A DNA stretch of 64,000 nt from Flavobacterium frigoris PS1 (lineage in GTDB: Bacteria; Bacteroidota; Bacteroidia; Flavobacteriales; Flavobacteriaceae), in contig NZ_AHKF01000019.1 in assembly GCF_000252125.1 (NCBI RefSeq), positions 38,199-102,198 of the forward strand, written 5' to 3'. The notes under the pieces were generated by a model that had not been told where the DNA came from, did not search any database, and worked only from the letters and a program-made list of their open reading frames with translations. Positions within the stretch are counted from its first letter, which is position 1, and the number at the start of each line of letters is the position of its first letter. Positions 1 to 8,268 of this stretch are shown here, one piece after another. Both the position numbers and the translations under genes were made by a program.

Positions 1-690
1 GATGCAAAAACATTGAGTTTAAAATTAGTTAATACTAATGTAGGAAAAGAGGATATTAAAGCTGTTTCCACCATTACTATAGGTGCATGGACAGGAGTTG
101 ATATTTTACTTTCAAGTTATAACACCGATTTATCGGCCATTAGCCAAATAATATTTGAATCTTCAGGAGCAACGGTTTATATAGATAACCTTTACTTTTA
201 TAAAAACTCTACGCTAGCTTCAGCACCTATTACTGCAGCGCCAACACCTACAGTAGATTCTAAAAATGTAATTTCAATATACAGTAATGCGTATACTCCT
301 TTGGCAATTTCAGAGTGGAATCCAGGTTGGGGGCAAACTACTGTTTTGACAGATCAATTAATAGCGGGGAATAATACACTTAAATATACTAATTTAAATT
401 ATACCGGAATTGTAACAAATTATGATAATCCAACAAATCTTTCAGGGATGACTCATGTACATTTTGATTATTGGTCTAATGACGCTAAGAGTTTAAGTTT
501 AAAATTAGTTAACACTAAACTTGGAAAAGAAGATATTAAATCTGTTTCTACCGTAACCTTAGGAGCTTGGACAGGAGTTGATATTTTACTATCAAATTAC
601 AATACAGACCTCTCAGCTATAAGTCAAATAATCTTTGAATCTTCAGATGCTACAGTATATATTGATAATTTGTATTTTTATAAAAGTAGT
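1..690 (+). repeat. Intragenic module duplication, 480-bp offset
   Basis: Bases 1-210 and 481-690 align without gaps at an offset of exactly 480 bp (160 codons). The encoded segments are nearly identical (for example GAWTGVDILLS and SAISQIIFESS in both), with differences mostly at third codon positions. The upstream copy is cut by the window edge. Confidence 0.85.
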
Positions 691-1224
691 ACTTCAGGAG
701 GTGGAGCTTCAGGAGTGGCTCCTTTCTCACCTATTAATTTTGAAAGTGGTGGTTACGGAGCGAATTGGACTTGGGCAGTATTTGAAAATGGTTCAAATGC
801 ACTAATAGAATTTGTTTCAAATCCCAATACGAGCGGTATCAATAGTTCTTCAAAAGTAGCTAAAATTACAGCACTAAAAGCGGGACAGCCTTGGGTTGGA
901 TGTGAGTCTAAGCATGGTACTGATATAGGTTCATTTAAATTTGATTCAACAAATAAAATCGTTAGAATCATGGTTTACAAAACAGTAATAAGTTATGTAG
1001 GAATTAAGTTTGCTGAAGCAAATGGAGATGCACAACCTGAGGTTAAAGTGGCAAATACTAAAATTAATCAATGGGAAGAATTGACATTCGATCTATCGGG
1101 AAGTATTGGTAAAGGAGCTACTGGAGTTATAGACCAAATAATTATTTTTCCAGATTTTAATTTGAATGGAAGAGCCCAAGATAATGTTGTTTATTTTGAT
1201 AATATTACTTTCAGTAGTAACTAA
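1..1224 (+). CDS. Secreted carbohydrate-binding-type repeat protein (5' end outside window)
   Basis: The reading frame is open from base 1, so the gene begins upstream of the window. The visible part holds the end of one beta-rich module, a complete second copy of about 160 residues, a Gly/Ser/Ala linker near residue 235 and a different C-terminal module of about 160 residues. Each module ends in a Y-I-D-N-L-Y-F-type or Y-F-D-N-I-T-F strand, a pattern common in carbohydrate-binding beta-sandwich domains. No catalytic motif is visible. It lies 20 bp before a GH16 lipoprotein gene, in the place where glucan utilisation loci often encode a surface glycan-binding protein after SusC/SusD. Glucan binding at the cell surface is inferred from context, not from a recognised family. 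Confidence 0.7.
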   Translation, partial: DAKTLSLKLVNTNVGKEDIKAVSTITIGAWTGVDILLSSYNTDLSAISQIIFESSGATVYIDNLYFYKNSTLASAPITAAPTPTVDSKNVISIYSNAYTPLAISEWNPGWGQTTVLTDQLIAGNNTLKYTNLNYTGIVTNYDNPTNLSGMTHVHFDYWSNDAKSLSLKLVNTKLGKEDIKSVSTVTLGAWTGVDILLSNYNTDLSAISQIIFESSDATVYIDNLYFYKSSTSGGGASGVAPFSPINFESGGYGANWTWAVFENGSNALIEFVSNPNTSGINSSSKVAKITALKAGQPWVGCESKHGTDIGSFKFDSTNKIVRIMVYKTVISYVGIKFAEANGDAQPEVKVANTKINQWEELTFDLSGSIGKGATGVIDQIIIFPDFNLNGRAQDNVVYFDNITFSSN

Positions 1225-1244
1225 AAATTTAAAAAATTATAAAA

Positions 1245-2876
1245 ATGAAAAAGATAATTATAAATATATTTAGCATTTTTACCTTATTGCTAATGGTAAA
1301 TTGCCAAGAAGATAATTTTGCTTTTGGTTCTTTAAGTACGCCTACAGGGTTGAAAGTGAGTTATGAAATTAAAGGAAAAACCGTCGATGCTCCAAATGGG
1401 GATGGTTCTGGAAAAGTTACATTTAATGTAACGGCAGATAATGCTATTTCTTATAGATTTGTTTTTCCTGATGGAACGACTGAAAATGCACCTAGCGGCA
1501 GTTTTACAAAAACTTTTACAAAAACTGGGGTAAATACCTATACCGTTGTTATTTTGGCTTCAGGAAAAGCAGGAGTCACTACGACTACAACGGTAGATGT
1601 TGAGGTGCTAAGTAACTTTAAAGATGATGAAGCTATCCAGTTTTTAACTGGCGGTGCGTCAAAAAAATGGTATTGGGCGAAAGATGAAATTGCACATCTA
1701 GGAGTGGGGCAAAATACTGCAGAGCAGATTGATGGTAATGGGAATTTAAATTATTATCCAACGTATTATGCTACACAAGCCAACGAAAAATCGACTACTT
1801 GTTTATACAATAGTGTAATGACCTTTTCTCTAGTTCAAGGACAAATAAAATTTAATTTAGATAATAAAGGCGAAACCTATTACAACGGAGCTATCAAAGG
1901 AGGCGATGACAATTGTTATCCGCTAGACACCAAAGGAGACAAGGTAGTTACCTTAAGTCCATCTGAGTCTTTTGTGACAATGAATCCAGATCATGCTACG
2001 CAAACTAGAGGGACTCAGTTGAATTTTTCTAATGATGGATTTATGGGGTATTTTTTCGGAGCTAGTGCGTATGAAATACTTTCTATCACTGAGAATAGAA
2101 TGGTGGTTAGAGGGGTTATGCCAGGGAATACTTCCTTAGCATGGTATCATATATTTACAACAACTCCGCCGTCTCAAGCTACACCAGTAGCAGATTATAC
2201 AAAATTGGTTTTTTCTGATGAGTTTAATACAAATGGTGCGCCTGACCCAACAAAATGGGGTTATGATTTAGGTGCAGGTGGTTGGGGTAACTCTGAAGAA
2301 CAAACGTATACCAATAGTGCTAATAATGTGGTAGTGCAAGATGGAAGTCTGAAAATAACTGCCAAAAAGGAAGGCGCTACTTATACTTCTGCTAGGTTGA
2401 AATCTGAAGACAAATTTGAGTTTACGTATGGTAAAGTAGAGATAAAAGCAAAGTTAACAACTGGTGCGGGTACTTGGCCTGCGATTTGGATGTTAGGTCA
2501 AGATTATGCAACAAATACTTGGCCAGGTTGTGGAGAAATAGATATCATGGAGTATAAAGGGAGTCAACCAACGACTATTTATGGTACGTTACATTATCCT
2601 GGACGTTCTGGTGGTAATGGAAACGGGAATTCAACTTCTATTTCTAACGCAGCATCTGAGTTTCATGTTTACAAAACTATTTGGAGTCCTAGTTCAGTTA
2701 AAATTTATGTTGATGATAAACTATTTCATTCTGTAACTAATGACAGTTCTTTACCTTTTAATAAAGATCTCTTTTTAATTTTAAACGTGGCGATGGGAGG
2801 AACTTTTGGAGGTGCAATTGATTCCGCTTTTAGTCAATCTTCTATGGAAATTGATTACGTAAGAGTGTATCAATAA
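1245..2876 (+). CDS. PKD-domain GH16 laminarinase-type lipoprotein
   Basis: Predicted endo-beta-1,3-glucanase of 543 residues. A lipoprotein signal ends at Cys20 (M-V-N-C), followed by Gln-Glu-Asp-Asn; acidic residues just after the Cys resemble the flavobacterial surface-export signal, so an outer-surface position is likely. Residues about 35-125 form a PKD/Ig-like domain, residues about 130-300 an uncharacterised middle region, and residues about 318-543 the GH16 catalytic domain. The GH16 signature GEIDIMEY gives nucleophile Glu431, Asp433 and acid/base Glu436. The WPAIWMLG and final DYVRVYQ motifs are also typical of laminarinases. It starts 20 bp after the binding-protein gene. The GH16 assignment is firm; laminarin as substrate is inferred from the neighbours. 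Confidence 0.93.
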   Translation: MKKIIINIFSIFTLLLMVNCQEDNFAFGSLSTPTGLKVSYEIKGKTVDAPNGDGSGKVTFNVTADNAISYRFVFPDGTTENAPSGSFTKTFTKTGVNTYTVVILASGKAGVTTTTTVDVEVLSNFKDDEAIQFLTGGASKKWYWAKDEIAHLGVGQNTAEQIDGNGNLNYYPTYYATQANEKSTTCLYNSVMTFSLVQGQIKFNLDNKGETYYNGAIKGGDDNCYPLDTKGDKVVTLSPSESFVTMNPDHATQTRGTQLNFSNDGFMGYFFGASAYEILSITENRMVVRGVMPGNTSLAWYHIFTTTPPSQATPVADYTKLVFSDEFNTNGAPDPTKWGYDLGAGGWGNSEEQTYTNSANNVVVQDGSLKITAKKEGATYTSARLKSEDKFEFTYGKVEIKAKLTTGAGTWPAIWMLGQDYATNTWPGCGEIDIMEYKGSQPTTIYGTLHYPGRSGGNGNGNSTSISNAASEFHVYKTIWSPSSVKIYVDDKLFHSVTNDSSLPFNKDLFLILNVAMGGTFGGAIDSAFSQSSMEIDYVRVYQ

Positions 2877-2904
2877 TCATATTATTGATTGTAATAATAT
2901 AAGT

Positions 2905-2936
2905 AAAAGGTAGGTTTTTTTGCCTACCTTTTTATT
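2905..2936 (+). terminator. Hairpin terminator or attenuator between GH16 and GH3
   Basis: A perfect 10-bp stem, AAAAGGTAGG (2905-2914) with CCTACCTTTT (2923-2932), has a T-rich loop and a short T run. It lies inside the apparent operon, so it may lower rather than stop transcription into the GH3 gene. Confidence 0.75.
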
Positions 2937-2956
2937 TTAATAAAAAAAGGAAATAA

Positions 2957-5257
2957 ATGAAGAAATCATTTTTATTAATATCATCCAGCATATTAGTTGT
3001 AGTCTTGGCTGGCTGTAGTAAAAAAATCACACAACCCTTGACTGTTTTCTCTAATGAGAATCCATTGGAAAGAAAAGTAGACTCCGTTTTAAAGTTGATG
3101 ACTTTGGAAGAAAAAGTGGGGCAGCTGAATCAATACAATGGTTTTTGGGAAATAACTGGGCCAACGCCTAAAGAAGGTCAAGCGGCTAAAAAATACGCAG
3201 ACCTTAAAAAAGGGTTGGTAGGATCAATGCTAAATGTCAAAGGAGTCAAAGATGTAAGAGCCTTACAGAAAATTGCTGTCGAAGAAACCCGATTAGGGAT
3301 TCCGCTCATTTTTGGATTTGATGTCATCCATGGTTATAAAACAATTAGTCCAATTCCATTAGCTGAATCAGCAAGTTGGGATATGGAAGCGATAAAAAAT
3401 TCAGCTGCTATTGCTGCAGAAGAAGCTGCCGCTGTAGGTCTAAATTGGACTTTTGCGCCAATGGTCGACGTTGCCAGAGATGCACGATGGGGAAGAGTAA
3501 TGGAAGGAGCTGGTGAAGACCCATATCTAGGAAGTAAAATTGCTGTAGCTCGTATTCAGGGTTTTCAAGGTGATAATTTAGGGGCAACGAATACTATTTT
3601 GGCTTGTGCTAAACATTTTGCCGGATATGCATTTGCTGAGGCTGGAAGAGATTACAATACAGTAGATGTTAGTGAAACTGTTTTGCAAAATACTATTTTT
3701 CCACCATTTAAGGCAGCTGTCGATGCAGGTGTAAGAACTTTTATGAACTCTTTTAATGAGTTAAATGGAATTCCTGCGACTGGAAACGCTTATCTGCAAA
3801 GAAAAATTTTGAAGGAGGACTGGAAATTTGAAGGTTTTGTAGTTTCTGACTGGGGTTCAATTAATGAAATGATCAATCATGGGTATGCAAAAGACAGCAA
3901 GCAAGCTGCAGAAATTGCTATTAATGCAGGATCTGATATGGACATGGAATCTAGTGCTTATGTAGATCATTTGGTTGCATTAGTAAATGAGGGAAAAGTA
4001 AAAGAAGCCATTGTTGATGATGCAGTAAAAAGAATTTTAAAAGTAAAATTTGAATTGGGTTTATTTGATGATCCGTACAAATATTGTGATGAAAATCGCG
4101 AAACCACAACCGTAGGAAAAGCCGAATTTCAAGCCGGAGTTTTGGATATGGCTAAAAAATCAATTGTGCTGTTGAAAAACGAAAAAGAATTGTTACCACT
4201 TAAAAAATCGGGTCAAAAAATTGTAGTAATTGGAGCATTAGCGAATGATAAAACAAGCCCGTTAGGAAGTTGGAGAATTGCTGCTGATGATGAGACTGCA
4301 GTATCAGTTTTGGAAGGAATGCAAAAGTATCCAGAAAATCAAATTGTATATAAAAAAGGAGCCGATGTTGCTGTGGGTAGAACGCAATTTATTTGGGAAA
4401 CAAAAATCAACATGACAGATAAAAGTGAATTTGCCGATGCTATTGCTGCTGCAAAAGGAGCTGATGTTGTGGTAATGGTTTTAGGAGAGCATGGCTTGCA
4501 ATCAGGTGAAGGTAGAAGTAGAGCTGATATTGGTTTGCCTGGAGTTCAGCAAGAGTTATTGGAGGAGGTTTACAAAGTGAATCCTAATATAGTTTTGGTT
4601 CTAAACAATGGTCGTCCGCTGGCAATTCCTTGGGCTGCTGAGAATATTCCTGCAATTGTTGAGGCTTGGCAATTGGGAACACAAAGTGGAAATGCTATAG
4701 CGCAGGTTTTATATGGAGATTATAATCCAAGCGGTAAATTACCAATGACTTTTCCAAGAAATGTAGGGCAACTACCATTATATTATAATCATAAAAATAC
4801 GGGTAGACCTGCTATGAACGAGCCTGAAAGTGTATTTTGGTCCCACTATATTGACGAAAAGACAACCCCTTTATATCCATTTGGTTACGGTTTGAGTTAT
4901 TCAAAATTTGAATATTCTGACTTAAAACTTTCGGGTGCTTCATTCGCACAAGCGGGTAGTATTAAAGTCTCTGTGAAAATTAAAAATACAGGAAAAATAG
5001 CAGGTAAAGAAGTGGTTCAACTTTATATTAGAGATCTAATAGGAAGTGTAACAAGACCAGTTAGAGAACTAAAAGGCTTTGAAATGATTGAGTTAAATCC
5101 AAATGAAACCAAAATAGTGTCGTTTGTAATTGATGAAAATACGATTCAATATTATACCGCGAATTCTAAATGGGAAGCAGAAGTAGGTGATTTTAATGTT
5201 TTTATTGGAGGAAGCTCAGCAAAAACATTAGAGGCTAATTTTCAATATACTAATTAA
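2957..5257 (+). CDS. bglX: GH3 beta-glucosidase lipoprotein (BglX type)
   Basis: Predicted exo-acting beta-glucosidase, 766 residues, that would finish beta-1,3-gluco-oligosaccharides to glucose. The lipobox is L-A-G-C with Cys20, followed by Ser-Lys-Lys. This lacks the acidic export signal seen in the upstream GH16, so a periplasm-facing anchor is likely. The (beta/alpha)8 domain carries nucleophile Asp298 in FVVSDWGS. The second domain carries the SGEGRSR motif with candidate acid/base Glu518. A fibronectin-III-like domain follows from about residue 650 (KNTGKIAGKEVVQLYIRD). Length and domain order match BglX. It is 6 bp from the following GH16 gene, indicating cotranscription. The symbol is by family resemblance. 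Confidence 0.93.
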   Translation: MKKSFLLISSSILVVVLAGCSKKITQPLTVFSNENPLERKVDSVLKLMTLEEKVGQLNQYNGFWEITGPTPKEGQAAKKYADLKKGLVGSMLNVKGVKDVRALQKIAVEETRLGIPLIFGFDVIHGYKTISPIPLAESASWDMEAIKNSAAIAAEEAAAVGLNWTFAPMVDVARDARWGRVMEGAGEDPYLGSKIAVARIQGFQGDNLGATNTILACAKHFAGYAFAEAGRDYNTVDVSETVLQNTIFPPFKAAVDAGVRTFMNSFNELNGIPATGNAYLQRKILKEDWKFEGFVVSDWGSINEMINHGYAKDSKQAAEIAINAGSDMDMESSAYVDHLVALVNEGKVKEAIVDDAVKRILKVKFELGLFDDPYKYCDENRETTTVGKAEFQAGVLDMAKKSIVLLKNEKELLPLKKSGQKIVVIGALANDKTSPLGSWRIAADDETAVSVLEGMQKYPENQIVYKKGADVAVGRTQFIWETKINMTDKSEFADAIAAAKGADVVVMVLGEHGLQSGEGRSRADIGLPGVQQELLEEVYKVNPNIVLVLNNGRPLAIPWAAENIPAIVEAWQLGTQSGNAIAQVLYGDYNPSGKLPMTFPRNVGQLPLYYNHKNTGRPAMNEPESVFWSHYIDEKTTPLYPFGYGLSYSKFEYSDLKLSGASFAQAGSIKVSVKIKNTGKIAGKEVVQLYIRDLIGSVTRPVRELKGFEMIELNPNETKIVSFVIDENTIQYYTANSKWEAEVGDFNVFIGGSSAKTLEANFQYTN

Positions 5258-5263
5258 TAATAA

Positions 5264-6019
5264 ATGAAGAAATTTTTAATACTATTGATTCTTGCGCAGG
5301 TAGGTCTAGCGCAGCAAGGGGACCGCAAATTAGTTTGGGAGGAAAGTTTTTCAGGAAAATCATTAAATAAAAAAGTTTGGAACATCGAGTTAGGGGACGG
5401 TTGTCCTAATTGCGGTTGGGGTAATAATGAAAGGCAATTATATACCAATGAAAACCATGAATTTCTACAAGGGAATTTAGTAATTACGGCTAAAAAAGAA
5501 GGAGATAAGTATACTTCTACTAGAATAACAACAAAAGGAAAAAAGGAGTTTCAGTATGGTTATTTTGAAACTAGAGCAAAATTACCTCTTGGTCAAGGTA
5601 TTTGGCCAGCCTTTTGGATGCTTGGGTCAAATATTGGTACTGTTGGCTGGCCAAAATCGGGGGAAATTGATATTCTTGAGTATGTAGGAAAAGAACCAAA
5701 CACGGTCTTTACCTCTTTGCATACACAAGATAGCCATGGGAATACTATCAATACTAAGAAAACTAAAATAGAGGGTATAGAAGATGGGTTTCATCTTTAT
5801 GCAATAGATTGGACAAAGGATAAAATTGATTTTTTTGTTGATGACGCATTGGTTTATACATTTCAACCCGCTATTAAAAATGAAAATACATGGCCATTTA
5901 GCCAACCATTTTATTTTATAGTCAATATGGCTATTGGTGGTAATTTTGGAGGACCTGCAGTTGATGATAATATCCTGCCCCAAAAATTTGTCGTCGATTA
6001 TATAAAAGTCTATCAGTAA
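5264..6019 (+). CDS. Secreted GH16 beta-glucanase
   Basis: Single-domain GH16 endo-beta-glucanase of 251 residues. An N-terminal Sec signal peptide (about residues 1-17, ending G-L-A) is followed directly by the catalytic domain. The catalytic signature is GEIDILEYVG, with nucleophile Glu134, Asp136 and acid/base Glu139. IWPAFWMLG and the terminal DYIKVYQ parallel the first GH16 gene of this locus. With no lipobox and no PKD domain it is probably soluble in the periplasm, so the two GH16 enzymes may act on long chains outside and short chains inside the outer membrane. Last gene of the operon, followed by a strong terminator. Confidence 0.93.
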   Translation: MKKFLILLILAQVGLAQQGDRKLVWEESFSGKSLNKKVWNIELGDGCPNCGWGNNERQLYTNENHEFLQGNLVITAKKEGDKYTSTRITTKGKKEFQYGYFETRAKLPLGQGIWPAFWMLGSNIGTVGWPKSGEIDILEYVGKEPNTVFTSLHTQDSHGNTINTKKTKIEGIEDGFHLYAIDWTKDKIDFFVDDALVYTFQPAIKNENTWPFSQPFYFIVNMAIGGNFGGPAVDDNILPQKFVVDYIKVYQ

Positions 6020-6048
6020 TGTTTAGTTTGTAGTCGTTTTTTTTGAAG

Positions 6049-6090
6049 GAGAGAAGATATTGTTTAAACAATACTCTTCTCTCTTTTTTT
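6049..6090 (+). terminator. Terminator of the glucan utilisation operon
   Basis: A long hairpin pairs GAGAGAAGATATTGTTT with AAACAATACTCTTCTCTC (one bulged base) and is followed by a T7 run at 6084-6090. It sits 30 bp after the GH16 stop codon. Confidence 0.9.
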
Positions 6091-6537
6091 AAGTAGTAAA
6101 GTTTATTTTTCTAATATATAAGAAATCGATTTTTAATCATGAAATGTCACAGCACAACGTACTAAGGTATATGCCGCTAAAAGAATTACGTAGGAAAAAC
6201 AGCATGCATAATTGCAGCACAAAATACATTTAAATGACTGAATACTAAATGTTTATTTGTTTATATTCATTTTGTATTTTTTACGATCGAGGATGGAGAA
6301 CTCACCATATTCAGCTGTTTTATAAGCTCATTAAACGAATCAAGCTGTGTGAAAGAACTATTTTTTAAGATTTTGAAGCTTTGTTTGTTAATTTTTCTTA
6401 ATTTTATTAGTAATTACAAGTAATTAATTATTAAATTTGAAAATTAAGTTAACCCAAAAATACAATTAGCCTATAACATAAAACTACTTTTTTAGAAAAT
6501 TTTTTACAAATTTTAACCAAAACTAAAAGGTAAGACT
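6091..6537. other. Non-coding gap before the sigma factor
   Basis: About 450 bp of AT-rich DNA without a convincing ORF on either strand. The segment 6150-6360 is less AT-rich and may be a decayed gene or repeat, but I could not identify it. The last 120 bp should hold the sigma-factor promoter. Confidence 0.5.
6432..6439 (+). promoter_or_regulatory. Candidate -7 box for the sigma-factor gene
   Basis: TAAATTTG matches the Bacteroidota -7 consensus TAnnTTTG about 100 bp upstream of the start. No TTG is present at the expected -33 spacing, so support is weak. Confidence 0.35.
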
Positions 6538-7122
6538 ATGGCTAATATACAAACCCCAGATGCTTTATTGGTACAAAATTATGTGGCAGGAGATGAAAAT
6601 GCTTTAGCTACATTGATCAAAAGACATGAATCCCGAATTTTCGGCTTTATATACTCCAAAATTGCAGATAGAGATATATCAAATGATATTTTTCAAGATA
6701 CTTTTATAAAAGTAATTAAAACTTTAAAGTCAAATTCCTATAACGAGGAAGGTAAATTTCTTCCATGGGTAATGAGAATTTCTCATAATTTAATAATTGA
6801 CCATTTTAGAAAAACTAAAAAAATGCCTCTATTCAGGGAAACAGAGGAGTTTTCTATTTTCTCGGTTATGTCTGACGATTCCCCTACAATAGAAAGTCAG
6901 TTAATTACTGCCCAAGTAGAACACGACATAAAGAAATTAATAGAGGAATTACCGGTAGATCAAAAAGAAGTTTTGGTAATGCGAATGTACCAAGACATGA
7001 GTTTTAAAGAAATTTCGGAGATTACAGGGGTTAGTATTAATACATCCTTAGGCAGAATGCGTTACGCTTTAATGAATTTAAGAAAAGTTATCGACAAGCA
7101 CCAAATTGTTTTAACGAATTGA
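6538..7122 (+). CDS. RNA polymerase sigma-70 family (ECF-like) sigma factor
   Basis: A 194-residue sigma factor with only regions 2 and 4. Region 2 (about residues 20-95) includes D-I-F-Q-D-T-F-I-K-V and the WVMRISHNLIIDHFRK stretch. Region 4 (about 135-185) includes the helix-turn-helix MSFKEISEITGVSINT. No anti-sigma gene or membrane sensor is adjacent, unlike classic ECF pairs, so the trigger is not evident. It is followed by a tiny ORF on the same strand, then by a bidirectional terminator shared with nth. Confidence 0.9.
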   Translation: MANIQTPDALLVQNYVAGDENALATLIKRHESRIFGFIYSKIADRDISNDIFQDTFIKVIKTLKSNSYNEEGKFLPWVMRISHNLIIDHFRKTKKMPLFRETEEFSIFSVMSDDSPTIESQLITAQVEHDIKKLIEELPVDQKEVLVMRMYQDMSFKEISEITGVSINTSLGRMRYALMNLRKVIDKHQIVLTN

Positions 7123-7173
7123 CAATATATCAATATTTTGCACGTTGTAGTATGATAACAAAATTCATACAAC

Positions 7174-7317
7174 ATGGCAAAAATTTACTCTAAAGATTCA
7201 TTGAAAACCAAGGCAATGAAGCCAAAAAAGGAAATCGTTTCTTTTTTATTAAATTATTCAAAAGCGTTGAGCATTGTGAAAATTAATAACAAGAGCTTCG
7301 AAATAATATCAAATTAG
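7174..7317 (+). CDS. Small basic protein, 47 aa, unknown function
   Basis: A short ORF starts with ATG 51 bp after the sigma-factor stop codon and encodes a Lys-rich peptide beginning MAKIYSKDSLKTKAMKPKKE. The rest is a short amphipathic stretch (VSFLLNYSKALSIVKI). It has no membrane segment or Cys. From memory, a similar short protein follows this sigma factor in other flavobacteria; I could not check this. It may be a small partner of the sigma factor, but that is speculation. Confidence 0.55.
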   Translation: MAKIYSKDSLKTKAMKPKKEIVSFLLNYSKALSIVKINNKSFEIISN

Positions 7318-7371
7318 ATTTTTATCGAAAATTAAATAATACAAGATTTGGTTAAGAGGTCCTGTATTGAT

Positions 7372-7410
7372 AAGATTCACTTATTTTTTAAATAAGTGAA
7401 TCTTATTTTT
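7372..7410. terminator. Bidirectional terminator between small ORF and nth
   Basis: A perfect 14-bp stem AAGATTCACTTATT / AATAAGTGAATCTT (7372-7385 and 7391-7404) is followed by a T run on the plus strand. The right arm overlaps the nth stop codon. Confidence 0.85.
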
Positions 7411-8053
7411 TGCGGTATTCATCCAATACTGATTTTCTTCCTATAGTATTCGTAATTATATCTTTTTCTAAATTCCAACCGCGAGCAGGTGAATATTCCC
7501 TTCCGTACCAGATAATCTGTAAATGCAAATCGTTCCATATCTCTTCTGGGAAAATACGTTTCGCATCTTTTTCCGTTTGCACAACGTTTTTTCCATTGGT
7601 CAGATTCCATCTATACATCAGTCGGTGAATATGCGTATCCACGGGAAAAGCGGGAACTCCAAAAGCTTGTGACATGACCACACTGGCCGTTTTATGTCCC
7701 ACGGCAGGTAGCTCTTCCAAATATTCAAAACTTTGCGGTACTTCGCCACCATGCTTGTCAATTAGAATATGGGACAATCCGTGTATTCCTTTAGATTTCA
7801 TTGGTGATAAACCACAAGGCCTTATGATTTCCTTAATTTCCTCGACAGACATTTTTATCATATCATAAGGGTTGTCAGCTTTTGCAAAAAGGAAAGGCGT
7901 GATTTTATTGACGCGTACATCGGTGCATTGCGCCGAAAGCAAAACGGCAATCAATAAAGTATAAGGATCTTTATGGTCTAACGGAATTGGAATCGTAGGA
8001 TATAATTCTTTTAACGTATTTATAACAAATGTTACCCGTTCTTGCTTGGTCAT
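7403..8053 (-). CDS. nth: Endonuclease III, variant lacking the Fe-S cluster
   Basis: DNA glycosylase/AP lyase for oxidised pyrimidines, 216 residues. The helix-hairpin-helix motif LPAVGHKTA carries the lyase Lys121 (E. coli Lys120), and PVDTHIHR carries catalytic Asp139 (E. coli Asp138). The C-terminal region that normally has the C-x6-C-x2-C-x5-C [4Fe-4S] motif contains no Cys here (YGREYSPARGWNLEKD), so the cluster must be absent although the active site is intact. Start chosen at MTKQERV, a normal N-terminus for the family. Confidence 0.93.
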   Translation of the reverse strand: MTKQERVTFVINTLKELYPTIPIPLDHKDPYTLLIAVLLSAQCTDVRVNKITPFLFAKADNPYDMIKMSVEEIKEIIRPCGLSPMKSKGIHGLSHILIDKHGGEVPQSFEYLEELPAVGHKTASVVMSQAFGVPAFPVDTHIHRLMYRWNLTNGKNVVQTEKDAKRIFPEEIWNDLHLQIIWYGREYSPARGWNLEKDIITNTIGRKSVLDEYRKK

Positions 8054-8097
8054 TTTCGTAATTTTATATCTTGTAAAAATAGAATAAATTTCAGGAT

Positions 8098-8236
8098 GTG
8101 CCTAATCCAGCTTTCCGTTACAACTCCTCATCCAGTTAGCGCAATTTTTAAGCGTTTTCAAGAGCTTCCTTTGGTCGCTTTGTAAACACATAAAATTGAA
8201 ACTAACTGTATTCCGGGGTTTTTACTTCAATCTGGG
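8098..8236. repeat. Dispersed intergenic element, copy A
   Basis: The segment shares several blocks, in the same order and orientation, with 59597-59747. These are an AATCC..CTTTC.G.TACAA..CCTC block, an AGAGCTT / GGAGCTT block followed by CTTTGTA, and a closing GGGTTTTT..CT.CAATCTGGGGCA block. The shared 3' block (about 8209-8235) is almost identical. No coding potential. Confidence 0.7.
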
Positions 8237-8268
8237 GCAAATCATAAATAATACATAAACATATAACT

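Noticed and set aside
5627..5983. 118-codon minus-strand ORF
   Set aside because: Lies entirely inside the GH16 gene on the opposite strand and has no protein-like features.
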